NCBI GenBank assembly: GCA_030435675.1
Contig: CM059621.1
Coordinates: forward strand, 4,836,001-4,900,000
Origin: Steinernema hermaphroditum
Lineage: Eukaryota > Nematoda > Chromadorea > Rhabditida > Steinernematidae
DNA: 64,000 nucleotides
Direction of reading: 5' to 3'
Shown here: positions 21,556 to 35,400 of the stretch, in pieces
Position numbering within the stretch: position 1 is the first letter of the stretch
Layout: each line of letters begins with the position of its first letter
Notes under the pieces: model-generated
The model's database searches: none
The model's input: the letters and a program-made list of their open reading frames with translations, nothing else
What the model was told of the DNA's origin: nothing
Position numbers and translations under genes: made by a program

Positions 21556-21645
21556 CTGCCGGTTGAAGCAGATCTTCGCAAAACAGACGTCAGAATTTCC
21601 AGTATATCGTGGAAATTCTGACGTCGGCTTCAGCCGGCACATTCA
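21556..21645. repeat. Compound hairpin
   Basis: GACGTCAGAATTTCC (21586-21600) pairs perfectly with 21611-21625 around a 10-nt loop. Outside it TGCCGGTTGAAGC pairs with GCTTCAGCCGGCA. A 16-base unpaired bulge lies on the left side only. Confidence 0.7.
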
Positions 21646-24600
21646 GGGCATTAGGGAAAATCTACAAAATATGAGCGTAGCTCTTCAATTTTATCGAAAA
21701 ATATCGATTGTATATGTGATTTCAACCGACCTATATTCTGCTGGATACCTGTTCAGTTCTTTGTGGTTGATTATAATGGCGCTTATTGCTAAAAGTAGAG
21801 ATTACACCTTTTTATATACTCCATGTCGGCCCTTTTAATCACAATACACACTGTCTTTCAGTTAGACCAAGCTTACACAGTCTCTATTTATCTTCTATTT
21901 TAGTCTATTTACCATTTCGTTCAGAATTGCTGTCCTCAAACACTATTAAGCAATTTGAGCATTTATAACCACGTAGAAGGTACGCATTCAGTGCTGTCTA
22001 CAATTATTATGGCATACTCCGTCTAGATATCCTTATCCTTGAGTTTCATAACTGCGAGTGTAAATCAACTATAGAACTAAGTCTTATGACAAATCAATCC
22101 CTATCATTTAAAAATAGGTCAATCTAGAATATCCCATTTAAAAGGGCTGTTCTTATATCACAGACAACTGCACTTATATCGTTTTTTCGGTTGAAAATCC
22201 ATCTGTGGTCCGCTCTTTGATCGTCTACCCCACATGTAGTTATGTCTCGTTATGCCGGCAGCTTCAATTAACGCTGTTTTTCAGGCTGCATTTCATAATC
22301 CGCAGTAATACCAACGATCATTGAAATAGGTTGGTTTCGCCTTCTAATGACATGCTCAAGCGAAAGACGCGAGCGAACATTTCTTCGCCTCCACCTGCAG
22401 ACAGCGCTTTTTCTTCCAATCTCATGTCAATGTGGGAAATATGATGCGTTCTCATGCATTTCGTCGAGTTGCTCGTTTTTTTGCGACTGCTCCCCTCATG
22501 TCCGTTTCTCTGACCTACATGCGCGTCGATGGAAATCGCTCCAGTTGCTTGGCGGAAGGCGCGGAAGAAGACAATGCATTAATTCGATTACGCGTTTCAA
22601 CTGACTCCCTGTTGAACAGGCGCAACCTTGGTGCGTGGGTTGAGCTTGCTGGGCTGGTCGAGATTAGCGGAATTAATTTATTATGTATTCATGTGGGTTT
22701 TGACGTAATGTGGCGGTTGCACAGCTTATGCACGAATAGGCTCTTGCTTTCGGTCAGATTTCCAACTCATACTTGTCTCCTTAGCCAATTATTATCTTAG
22801 CTAATTGCGTGTTTTTCCGATGAGTTGATATTGCTCACCAGCAACCACAACTGTATTAAAAATTCAGAAGTCCTCTAATGCGTATGAAGGTCGTTGTGGA
22901 TCAATTAGAAAAATGGCAACTTAAGTGGTATGGATTACTGTGCGTTTGATAGGGTAAATATTCATTGACGAAAAGCAGCTCTCTATTTGGAATTTCATTT
23001 GATGTTTGTGTTGTGATTTTGAAAAGATCTTTATTGATCTTTTGATTCTTTTGTCCGACGTCTGCCGTTGTTCATAAACGGACATAAATAAGAAAGAAGT
23101 TAGCAGCATAGAAATCAAGTGACATAGATTACCAGATTCTTTCGGATTATTTCTCTGCTCGTTCATTCTCTGGTATATCTATTGTGGCCAAATTAGCTCG
23201 CTGAGAACTAAACTTACTAAGCAAAACGTTTCCAATAACAATTGTTTTGTCGATATAAAAAGGAAAACAAGCTTACTGGTTTACCATACCAGGTGTTATG
23301 AAAGCAAACAGCTCGACTCTTGCCATTGGTTCATATTAATGCCTTCACGTTTTTGTCACCGTTATCATCGAGACTCGAGACCTGTACAGTCCTGACTATC
23401 ATGTTACATGTTGTCAGATAATTACAAATAATCACTTCATTTAAGAAAATTTATGTCTATGTCTTTTAATAACACTGGTTCGTGTTCCACCAATGTCTCC
23501 CCAAAGAGCGAGAATCAACAAGGTGGCAATTTCGTAATCCACTTCGCATTTTCTCGCTTCATTTGGTCTTCTTCCGCCGCCGTACGAGACTAGAAGAGTG
23601 TCACCTGTGGCCGTTCGATTCCGATCTTTATCTTCGTGATTTTGGCTTGAAAAACTGCGAATTTTGTAAAAAATTTAGTTAATCAATACATCGAGCTGTA
23701 TTTACTGGATTAAAGTGAGATTGAGGTCCTGATTTTCTTGAACGCTTTGAACCGAACTGACTTCTCCCAGCGCGTTTCGTATTCGCAATCTCTCAACTCT
23801 CGCTCCTAGGTGTGAATTTCCCAAATACCCTTCATCAATCTCCGTTTTTTTGAACTGCAAACATCAATTTCCAGCAACCATTAATTCAAATGACTCATAT
23901 CTGATGTGATTTACATCGACAAATCCCAGCGCCTTCTTCTTCGCCCCCTTTCAAGGACATTTCTTAAGCTACCTGTTCCTCCATCTCTTTTTTCATTCAT
24001 CCGGTTACACCTCTATGGCTTCGACGCTCCGCCAAAGTGGAGTGGCGACCTCCCGAGGCGATTAATAGCCCTCCGCACTCCGGGACTTCACCTTCGCACA
24101 CGTGGATTTGCATATTTATCTCATTGCCCCATCGAACTGTTCGTCTTTTCCACATCCATTTGCGAATTCCGTCCGTTAATGGGCGCGTTTTTTGCGGTTT
24201 CGCTGTGCGCCCTTGGAACCGGTTAGGCCGGGAACCTTTCGTCGGCTTCAGATCTGCTCGTCCGACCGGCGGAGATATTTCCTATTGATTTCGATTATTA
24301 TGATGTTCGACGAGTCGCAAACTCGTTTATTATTTGTCGGCCGTGGTTCTGCGGTTTTGCGGAGTGTCCGCTCTCCACAGACGTTCCGTTTTATACGCCT
24401 GTCACTACATGGGAGCGTGATCCGTCTGTGAGATTGATTGGCCTAGCTGTTCCAGTGGTTTTGAGAAGTTTTTGACGTTGTGCTTTGTTTATTCGTTTTC
24501 CTGCTGGCCTTTGTTTATAGTGCGGTGGCGGTCATAGATCGAGGAATAAGCTCTGATTTAAAGCGATCTGCGACGTGATTCTTCGGCCGTTGAGATGGTT

Positions 24601-26839
24601 TCTGCTTGCTGTTTTCGGTGTTGATAGTCAGTCCTCGATAGCCAACTTTAAAGAATTTTGTTCCCGTGCTATATTTTTTTTCATTGTGCTGTCAAATGGC
24701 CAATCGGCCAATCACTCGTGTATTCAACGCGACTTCAAATCACCACACATCTTTCTATAATTAGTGTGATAATTCGCCTTGCTATATACGAAACAACGTG
24801 AACTTTGATTGGTGTACGAGCACACCTTAGTCACTTTATGTACATACCTTACATAATGTTTTTCAAAACAGTCATGCTCAGATCACATGGCTGCGCACTT
24901 ACGACCATAAACGTCTGGTATCTTCCAGTAAGTTCTGCCCTTGATAGACCCATGTGAAAGCACATTATGGCGTGACCAAAGTGTAGAATGCGAAACTTTG
25001 AATTGGCGCGTAAAATTTAATCTCTGCAGCCTAAAATTGCGTTTCAAATCTGTTCAAAAAGAGCATAAACTCGATGGCGATGCAGATAGATCTTGCAGTC
25101 GTGGTGGGCGCGTCTCCCGGTGATGAGGACGGTGAAATGAGGACGGTGAATCATAGCAGTAATCATCGTCAAAAACAGTTTTTTTTGAGAGTGCGACACA
25201 ATTCTTTGCAGAACTATTTTATATTATATTCTCGCTAATTATGAGCAAATAAATGCGACTTCGCGCCTCTTCTTGGCCCTGCGGGCTGCACAACAAAGGT
25301 AACCTGGTGGTAAACACACGAAAAGCCTTGCGATCTCCATAGACGTGGTTGGATCATTGGCTGGCACTATTCTATTAATATTCTTTAAAATCCACTAGAA
25401 CGAACTTCTTCTTTACTGCTTTAGGCTAGCTTTGGCATGGCATTCATTAGTTCTTTTGTCGACGCATTTCGCTACTCATTCACTGCGTATTATATGATAC
25501 ACTCACTTCAGTAGATTATGTACTGCACGTCCCGTATGTCTGTGTAGTTCTGTGTCTAATGCTTTTTGATGCTGCGTCGTTTAAAAGTTTCAAATTGGAT
25601 CAAATCACTCATAGGTTCGCGGTCAAGGCAGATGACAATGAAGACTTCCTGCTGTTTTCGAAATTGCTTTTCTGCGACGAGTGGGTTGAAAAACTAGTTA
25701 TGTAATTCCAGTAAATCCGTGGAACGAAGAAAAATAGTCGCCGTGTCGACTTTAGTTGCGGCGCTGGTGCAGTTGTGAAGTTGATCCCCTGTGGAACCTA
25801 TATATTTTGTCGGAATCATACTATACATATGAGGTCAAAGACACTTTTCTATGGTTCTTCCCCTTACCCCTTCCGGGAAGTGTCTGCCCGTCAAAACAAA
25901 GCATCGCTGACTTAGTGCAATGTGTGTGCAAACGCGATTTGGTCGAGATCGTCGCGACGATCCATTTGTTTTCTTGGCGCCGTAAATAACTCCGCGAAGC
26001 GGGAAGCGCCGCCGCCATAAGCCTCGACGGCGACGCGCAATCGGTGCTAATCAAATTAGAGGGACGCGAGTCGGGTTCGTTTTAAATTGATTGCGACTTC
26101 TTTTGTTTGCTTGCTTCCGCGTGGATTCGCAATTCCACGGTTCCTCTTCCTTAGGGACGCTGCAAAATGAATTGATCTGGAGACATTAAAAGTGTAAAAG
26201 GGGGAGCATGACGCCGATTGACGTTCATTGTTTGACGAAGACGAAGCATGTTATTTCCTGTTCTCGTTTTTTGTATTCATCTTTAAGCACATTATGCACT
26301 TACTCTATGTTTTTAGTATTTTCAATGGTTAGACTGGGGTATATGCTTTAGAATGTATTTATTTTTGATGGATTTTGGAGAGTTTCTGGCACTTATTGTC
26401 ATTTTAGTTATTCCGTCCTGAGTTTATATTAAGATATGAAAAATCTCCAGAGGTTGAATACGATATGAACTGTCACAATGGACAACAAAGGTGTTCGTTG
26501 AATGGTATTGTTGACTGGATGTTCACCACAGTCTAATCTTCCGGCTTGTGAACAAATAAAAGTCAAATGGGAACCGCCGACTCGAAGATCTCTTTGGTGC
26601 ACAATCCTGGGGTCTTATCGATAGGGCGCTGCCATTTACCATTTACCACATCCAATTACCACTTTTACTTACTCAATGAGCGAATAAACCAAATGCCCGG
26701 AAGCTTCTTTATGATCATGAAATTCCGCAGCATTATGTCAAAACCATGAATCACTTTTGTGGAGTTTTTCACTTGATTGTTGTTAAGATTTTAACGTGGA
26801 GGGGGTTTCGATTTTCAAACCCCCATCATCCACTGTTCT

Positions 26840-27300
26840 CAACTCAACTCCCGCGCCCGAATCCCTCGGCGGGTGCCTGGCTTCGCGTGGTATATCCTTT
26901 TTTCCGCTCCGTTCGCAGTGTCTCTAGCGCTGTCAAAAAGTGTTTATTCTCCACTTTGTTTGCTTTTGAGCAAATCGCCCGCGCAACGCCTATACAAGGA
27001 AGCGCGCGCGACCGCTCCGTGTGGTGACGTAACAATGGTCAGCTGAGCGCATCACGAGCCGCGCGGCCGAGAGTGCGGACTTGAACTTCGTTGGTTCCGC
27101 GCGCGTACAAAAGCAATTGTGTGCTTGTTGGAAGGAGAAGTGTTTTGTTGGAGCAGCAGATCGTGGTGGGCGACAACGGGCAGAGTGGAACTGAACGGTA
27201 CGCCTGGAAATGACTAATTGAGAGTGACTGATGGAGAATGGGTGTGACGCAGCAAAGGTTTCGAACGGAAGGGTTGCGACAGCTGAAACTTGAATTCATA
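26840..27300. promoter_or_regulatory. GC-rich block, possible upstream promoter
   Basis: Markedly richer in GC and CpG than its AT-rich surroundings. Contains a TGACGTAA (CRE/ATF-type) site near 27023 and several E-box-like CAGCTG motifs. It lies in the gene desert upstream of the EVI5-type gene on the same strand. Promoter function is inference. Confidence 0.25.
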
Positions 27301-29019
27301 TCGCGTGCACGGTTTCGCTACGTGCTTCTCTGTAAATTTGGTCACTTTTTTTCTACACCGATGACACTAGCTTCATTCAAAAAGTTTCTTGTGCAAATGG
27401 AGGACACCCGACGATAAAAGTTTATGTTTGCACATGTCTGCCAGGAGTATCGCGATAATAAACTTCATGATAGGTCTCGTGTGACCCTGCTCCCCATCAA
27501 GCAAAAGTTATCGAGCATGGCTGCAATCTTTTCAGAGATTAGTCTCAGTTGAAACATAGGTTAACTGGTCCGCGTTTTTGATTAATCAGCGTATTAGTTG
27601 GTCAACACTGCAGCCATGTGCTACACAAGATGTAAAAGAACTTGCTCAGAATTTTGATTAAGCAGCATACACATGACCTCCGTTTCTAAGAGAAAAACCG
27701 ACTTTGTGAAAGGCCGATTAAGCCGTTGGGAAGCGCGCTTGAAAAGGCTGGTTACCGTGGGCTAAGTTTCTTTGTTTCTTCCAAAGAAGATACAGGTCTC
27801 CATCTGTCGCTCTCGTTGTGTTTCATAAGTCTTACAGTTTACCTCCATTTTGTGAGGAGTTTCATTATAGTGTTATATCAGATATAACAGAATGTGTCTT
27901 CAGTATTGAAAGTATCCGCAATCCTCCACTCTTCGCCAAAATATGCGCTTTCTATCGAGTGAATTCAACGTGTTCGCTAAACGAACCAAAGTAAAAACAT
28001 GTTTTCACTGAGTAATGCATGTACGTGGGAGCGTCAGTTATACTCTTCGAGAACTTTGAATTGTATAGGTGGATTGACTAATTCATTTTCAGGCTGAGTA
28101 CAGAAGAATACAGGACGGCCACTATTGGATATTGGACATCGAGTCCGTACTTGATGCTGAGTATTGAACTGACTGTCTGTTGTTATTATAAATGCCAACC
28201 GCGTATGTGACATTTTGAATAACTGCAAATAATACTGTGCTTGTCAAGTTCATCTCATAGTCTTTCGTTCTAATCAATCACAGTTTCGACAAATGCATTA
28301 CATAGGGTCAACGCTCCCTACAAAACCAGAAAGCCCTGACAGTCAAGATTATAATTAAATGTATCAATCATCAAAGTCCTTCTTTTTTAATAATCTTCCT
28401 GGCCTCAACTGCCACTTGAATCAGAGAATCACCTACATTGGGTCTCCATGGTCCTCGCTTTCGGAAAGCCCAATTAATGCCTATTTGATCCTGCCTATTA
28501 AAATTGTTTTTCAGTTACATTTCCCATTTTTATAGACCCACAGCCGTCATAAAACTGTTGATCAGCTTCCGGGGTTCAACACTAAATTAACTTTCGTATT
28601 TTCTACGGCATTCGTCCCATGCCAATGCCCCGACATTACTGTACCACAAAGGGCACTTTTTTACGCGCCTACCAGTTTGCGATTTATGGACGGGAAGTAA
28701 ACCATTGTATGGAGAACTCAAGGACAGCAATTTCACTATGCACGCTTTAACCTTCAAGTCTCATACCCATGAACGCCATTTTAGTCCTTTCACTGGCGAT
28801 ATTTTTGAAAAACAGCTATTACGATGACCGAGAGAACCCTAAAAACTAATTAACCTCAACGCACTCGGTTTCCACTCAAAATGGAAAATTGTTTTTTCAT
28901 AACCTAAACGCCGAATGTCCGCCTCTCCAATGCAGCTATAAAACAATCGTCCAATTCTTCACGAATTAGCCGAACTCATCTCATTCCAATTGCACCTCCT
29001 AACCGCCTCTGGCTGCTTT

Positions 29020-29459
29020 GCAACAATTTGTGATCAATTCGTTCATCTCCTGGGACCCGCACCGGCTCCTCTTCCCGGCCTTTGTCCTCCTCCCTCACCT
29101 CGCCTCACGCGCGCCCCTACGTCACCGGATTGAAAAGAGGCGAAGCGCAATGAGGAAAGAAAAAAGGTCGCGGGCGCGCGAGTGTCACCGCCGCCCTCTC
29201 GACCACTCCATAGGCCCCGACAGTCGCTTGTGGACAGTCCCCTATCAAGAAGAAGAAGCTATCGTAGCCCGAGCATCCTTGTGTGTCACCCGTCGCCCGG
29301 ACGCTGAATGCGTGTGTAAACATTTAATCGCCGGCGACGTGTTCCATGGAATGCCGATCTGGCTGACCAGCAACAGCACCACTCGACGACGTATCGACAG
29401 TTTGTGTATCGACAGACGACGCAGTTTATTATTGTAATATTATTCATTCACTCTTGACA
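29020..29459 (+). promoter_or_regulatory. Likely promoter / 5' UTR of the EVI5-type gene
   Basis: A GC-rich block with CCTCCTCC runs and CTACGTCACCG (near 29117), ending directly before the first coding ATG at 29460. The frame of that ATG is open back to a TGA near 29360 with no earlier ATG. Its role as promoter and leader is inferred from position. Confidence 0.4.
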
Positions 29460-32400
29460 ATGAATTTGTCGACGCAGTCGCTCGCTTTCCAGCAGCACCA
29501 ACCCTCTTTCCTCGCCAGTTATATTCCTGATTTCACGAATGTTGAGGAGTCTTTTCATAAGTTGGTGCAGATGACCGCTTCCTGGTAAGGTTATTTCAGA
29601 TTTTTTTACACGTTATCTGGCTCCTTTTCAAAGTTCTAATATCATATTTTACGTTTTTCATTAGTGATAGTTATCGTTTTCCAGAGTAGGTCATTGTCGC
29701 TAAAAGCCGGAGTTGAAAGGTGTGTTTCGAGGTCAACACAAGAAGTTTTGTATTGTTGGAAGCTTATCTGTTTTTTGGGCTTTGTTTCACTGTTATCTGA
29801 TGATAGAGCAGTGCATACTTATCATTCTGTATATCTGTGCTTCATTAGCTAAAAAATGATCTCAAATGTTAATTGCTTATGGAAGATTCTCTGCAATCTT
29901 GAAACATCTTCTAACGTGAATACCATTTTCCCTGGTTACTGTACGCCGCAAGAATTATCGCTAGGTTTTTAAGACGTTTTACACACAATCCGGTCATATT
30001 TGTCATTTTCTGGGTGGACCAACTTTATAAGTGGTATTTTTGAGGAATACCAATATAGTAAGAACTTTATTGGTCATTTCATTACTAGTCAATGCCGCTA
30101 TTGGTTTGCTCAGGCATTGAAGAAGCGAAATTCTTAAACTCGTGGATGGCCAAGCGGTGGACCACAATAAGCGAAGTGACATAGAATTCGGACTTTGAGC
30201 AATGCTCCGACTTCTCGTGGCAATAAGGGTGGGGGCGGTGGCGAAGACCATATAATTTGTGAAGACCGATTATTTCTGTAAACGGCAAGAATAACTGCAT
30301 AATCTCGTGCATTGTCTCTCTCACTGTTTTATTCTGTTGTACATGTGAAGATAGAAATCCGCTGTTTATGTTGAACGCTTGAAATTTGCATATTCTCTCG
30401 TATGCATCACAAATCAGTACCGTTCTTTCCTAGCAAACAAATGGCAGCTATTTTATTTGGTGCCATGACATACGTGACTTACTGATATCCGACAAAACGT
30501 TACTATTCCTCACTGATCAGGTTGTGAGCCTGCACAGAGACTGACTGCTGGAGATCCGTAAGTTGCTCAAATCAGCCAAAAAAATACAAGAGCGCTCACA
30601 GTGTGAAGAGCGCTCACAGTGTGAGAAACTGCAATTCGCGGAATGAGTTGATCGAGAGGCTTTTTGTGTTGCCCGTAATGATAGTTCCAGCTCAAAGAAA
30701 GCCTGGAGTACCAGAGAGCCGTAGTTCCACGATCTTACCAAAAAGACCGTTATCACCACCCGCGCCACAATGAGAAGCCGAAGCTCCATTCCAACTCCAA
30801 AGTCCGCTCCTTCACCTGATCGAATGATGTTTCCCACCTCGCCGGCTCTGCCATATACCTCCCCGCCTCCAACAGAGATAGCTCTTCGCCCTCTGAGGAA
30901 TTTCGTTTTTCATCAAAATCTTGAAGTCAAGCGGACCTGCATGTTTGGGCGGCAACTCAGGGAGCGATGAGACGTGGATCATTTCAAGGAGCCCACTTGT
31001 ATAAACCATAGCCCTTTGTTAGAAAGAATGAACGATTTGGAACCTATTTCTACGAAGTGCTAGTCTATTGGCCTATTCGTTAAAACAGAACAAATTTCAG
31101 TCAGTTTCTCTTCAAACGCGCTGAACCAAAAGTCAATTGAAAACTGTTTCCTTCCTTAATTCAATCATCTTCTGGTTTCATCACTTTACAAAACAGGTTT
31201 TGCAATTGCAGTTTAGCAAATTCGTTATCAACGCATCTAAAAAGCGGACACTGCACTGAATGTCGAAGATGACAAATCACCGCCCCTTGACTTTCTTTCA
31301 TCCACGGTTATCCGGTCATCGGCCTTGATTAGGCGCTGCTCAAATCCGCCTCCGATCATCTTTTTCTCGTCGCAGTCGTTCTTCCACCGCCGCGCACTCT
31401 TTTTAGGGCGTCCTTGAACTTTCATGTGCGCGCAGAGAGGAACTTTCCGATATCGATTTGCATCGACGTTCCTTAACTGACTTTCCTTGCATTAGTCACC
31501 GTCTTGCACCGTTAGTTACGATCACGGAGTTGTGCCGTTTCTTGACAGAAAATTTACTTTTGCTTCGCGTTGTTAAGCAATAATGGTTTTACGGCCGCGC
31601 TGAAATATACGTCAAAATCGGAAGGTCTGAATGCAGCGATATTCGCTGTAATTTCAGAATCTGTGAATCTTATGGAATGCGGAATAGGTACTTCCTCCAA
31701 AACTCACAAATTAGTGCGATGAGTACCTGATAGAACACACCGAACGTTTATGTTAAAAAAAACCAAAAAGGTCTACCTTTTTAGTGCTTATTTGATAGTC
31801 TTATTTCGGAGCAGGTTGTTTTCATCTTTCTCTTCATCGTGCTCTTAAAGGATGCCGCGAAACAAGTGGCTGTCGCCGAAGCCAAGGCCCATAAGATAAT
31901 TGACGCCGCGCTTGTCTTGCTGATCCCTATGGAGATTCTCAAGAAGATGTGTTCCAAAACTGTGCCAAACTGAAAAAACTAAAAACTGAACCAAACGCCA
32001 AACTAAACTTGGTTGTCTTTTTGAATAGTCGCCAACCTTCTTGGGACAATGTTCTCAAGTCTTATTATGTATATGGGAGAACTATAAGGGAGAACTCAGA
32101 GTACAAAAACATCATAAGACAAGATCATCAGGCGTTTCGAAAGATAATCACCATCGACTGTGCCATGAAAGATTCGTTTTGAGAGATCCAACAGGAATAC
32201 TCGTTCTCAACTGTTCTAATATATCAGTAGCATTGATATGAGACTGCCAATCTCAACAAATAATTGATCATTAATTGCACGGATTCATTCGCAGGCCTTT
32301 GTTTAATTATAAGCGACCGAATATGTACATCAACGAATACGAAACTCTTATTGAAATCTTTCAAACACATGCATTGTTTATGTTCCCTAATGGCTGTGTA

Positions 32401-35400
32401 CATGAATTACGTTTTGTCCTATTGAACGTTGTCATGTAGGTGAATTCAATTCAAATTTTCCGCGTGTTTATGTTAGAGAAGACACTTGAAAAACGCTAAA
32501 ATATTTTTGAGAACTTTCGCTTCGTCCACATGTTTGGTTTAGTCGTTGGCGAAGCAATACGTTTTCATACATTGCTACTTTTTTGTTATGTATGAATGGT
32601 AAATAATGGTACCGTTAAGAACGTGTCCAATAAATTCGAATGGATGTTGAATCTCGTTGAATAATTTTACCACAATTGTGCCCCACTCCCCAATCATCTG
32701 ACCAATCGTTACGCAACTCTCCGTTGCCACACTTTTTCGGTCACTTTCCGGCGATCCATCAAAACGATTGCGCCTTGGGGAAATTATGTTTTGACACCGT
32801 CGGCGGATAAACATTATCTGTGATCGGCGACGTCGACACGCAATGCTCTCTCGTGTGCGCGCCACTTCGACTCTCCATCGTCGACGTCGCAGACAAAGAA
32901 TCGTCGCCATCGGGGTCAAGACGATCGTCGATTCTGCTTCGGTTCTACATTCGGGGCTCTCCTGTAGACGCGCGTACATCGACGGAGGTCCATTAAAGAT
33001 GAAAAGTGCTTCTCGATGGTTCACTTCAAGTTTTTCGTTTCACGTGTTCCCACGAGCTCTGATGTGAAAGGGAACCTCCGGATTGACTTCCACCCGCTTT
33101 TAATCGTTAGACTTAGACATAGACTTCTTTCTTGAACGGGACTCTGAAAAACGTAAACACTTTCTAAAACGATCACGCAATGTTCCGTTTTAGGAATGAA
33201 TGTCATGGAAAAGGGGACCAGTGTTCTTTGGCTATTTAATTGATTAGAAATTCGCCACAAGATCGTGTTTAAGGAAGTTCGAAACACGCAAGTTCAGCGT
33301 GGAAACAAGAGAAATTCGAAAACATGTCTATCTCCTTTTTTGTGGGGTTTTGTCTTAGTCTTTGTAGCTGTAAGGTCTACCCTCTATGGTTCGTATTGAC
33401 TTCGAAATTTTATGGTATGTTCTTTATACAATTTTGTGTGTGGTCCGGAACTTTAATCGAGCACATGACAGGTGGACTCGGCATAAATTATAACTATCAT
33501 AATCTCCAAAAAACTTTAGCTAATCCGGGACCGACCATTTTCTATTGGTTCTATTGGCCAATATCTTAAAAGAAACACTGTACGTACCTTAGTTGAGTTT
33601 TAAATTTAAGCTAAATTTTGAAGATACAGATCTTTAATCGATGATTGTCTTTTGATTGGGCGTACAACATTGAGATTAGAAAACCATTATTTACCGCGTG
33701 GTTTGGGTCGCAATTCATCCAACTCATTTTTGATCGTCAAAGGACAATGATCAACGACGACGTATGTCATATGAAACGAGTGATGACCAAACTTGTCCCT
33801 AATAACTGAACGTGGTTTGGGGAAGGCCTCGATCGCTGAATATGACACCCAAATGAATCGAAGGTGTCCATAGTTGTCCTGTTTTGAGGTTTGTCCAATC
33901 AATCATATGCTCAGTTTTTACATCGCGATTTATCTCAGTGAGGTTTCTTATAGACCTTCACGGATATGTGCAATTTAATGTGATTCCAAAATCGTATGGC
34001 AAACCAAAGTGTAGTTGTTTATAAAAGTGCAAAAGTGCCAAAAAGTAGAGTTCCACAATCTTGACTGAATCCTCAATTTATGATGTAAAACCTACCGCTG
34101 CTTTCGCGTTCGAATCGAACTCTATCCTTTCATTTCTCTCTGCATCATTCATTCAAACTCTGACACGCCTTTGATCTGATTCAGGCCGTCACGGAGGCAA
34201 CCGTCGGAACGCGATCGATTTCCCTCGACGAGCCTCGGGGCCCTCTTCTCCACTTCCCCGGCGTCGACGTCTCCGTCAGCGTCGTCGCCCACGTCGTCGA
34301 CGTCGTCCGTCAGAATGTCGGCCGCTACCGTATCGCCGACATCGATCAGCAACAACAACAACTGCGAGAAGACGAACAAGAACCGACTGAAGTCGGATTA
34401 CGGTGAGTTGGCGAGAGTTTCGTCGCCAAAAATGATGAATTAGGCGCTATTTTTATGGGTAATTTTGATTGATGCGCCGCACTGGCTGAGGGCATGGCGA
34501 GTCCAGGGACTGGCGCTGTTTTGTGAGAACATAATAGATCGCTAATGATGATGTCGGGGACAGGAGAGGAGACCTGTTCCCCGGCGTCAAACACAGATTC
34601 ACGTCGCTATTCAGCAGCGTGTCAAGTGCTGGAGACGTAGGGCGTTTTTTAATGACCTTAAAGGTGTAAACCTGTCTCCTGACGGTCTCAGTCTTTCTAT
34701 CTTCCTCTTACTGAATTCCCATGTCTCAACGCTTGCAATTTCACAATCTTTCTCGATTTGTCTTCTCGGATCACTGATTATACTTTATAGATTCTTCAAA
34801 GCTACTCGGTGCTGTGAAATTAATGTAATATAATGAGTAATATCTATTCCGACATTCATAGAAAAGGATATATTTTTTCCGCTTTTTTTTTTTTTTTTTT
34901 TTTTGTCGAAACTTAACGAACTCATCTTGCTAATTCTTGGGTTTACATATTATAACTTGTTCTTTTAAATTGCGTTCAAAATTAGACTTGTTTGTGGATT
35001 AGCGTGTCCTGAAAATCCTTATCGAACACGCATTTTCTCGATGTCGTGGTTCAGCCAAAAACCAAAAAAGAACTCGGTCAAAAAACAAGAAAAAATTGAA
35101 AAAGGGTACGCATAAAATATAAATGGACGGGAGAACATGGACAGTGTGATCGCGGCGGCTCCAACTTCATGGACAGTCTTGATTTTCATTTCTTTTTTAA
35201 TTTTTTTCGCTATTTTCATTCATGGACAGTCATAGCCGTCCATAAGCTATCCGTTTTTTTGATTTTCGGCTGTAGTGAAATGAAAATCAAGGCTGTCCAT
35301 GAAGTTGTTCCCGCCGCGATCACCCTGTCCATGTTTATGCCTACCCATTTAAAAAATCATTAAAAATTTTCCGATTTGATAGTGAATTGCTTTTTCCTGT

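Larger units (their letters stand above)
17981..29459. other. Gene-poor region upstream of the EVI5-type gene
   Basis: No protein-coding gene could be supported in these 11.5 kb. It contains a GC-rich patch (18030-18260), the 18388-18660 direct repeats, the TA-flanked MITE (19181-19551), the SINE-like element (20685-21263), a hairpin (21556-21645), and GC-rich blocks near 25980-26130, 26840-27300 and 29020-29420. It may hold upstream promoters or non-coding exons of the gene starting at 29460. Confidence 0.5.

Noticed and set aside
22432..22800. 122-codon plus-strand ORF
   Set aside because: No domain, signal peptide or splice support; composition like the surrounding non-coding DNA.
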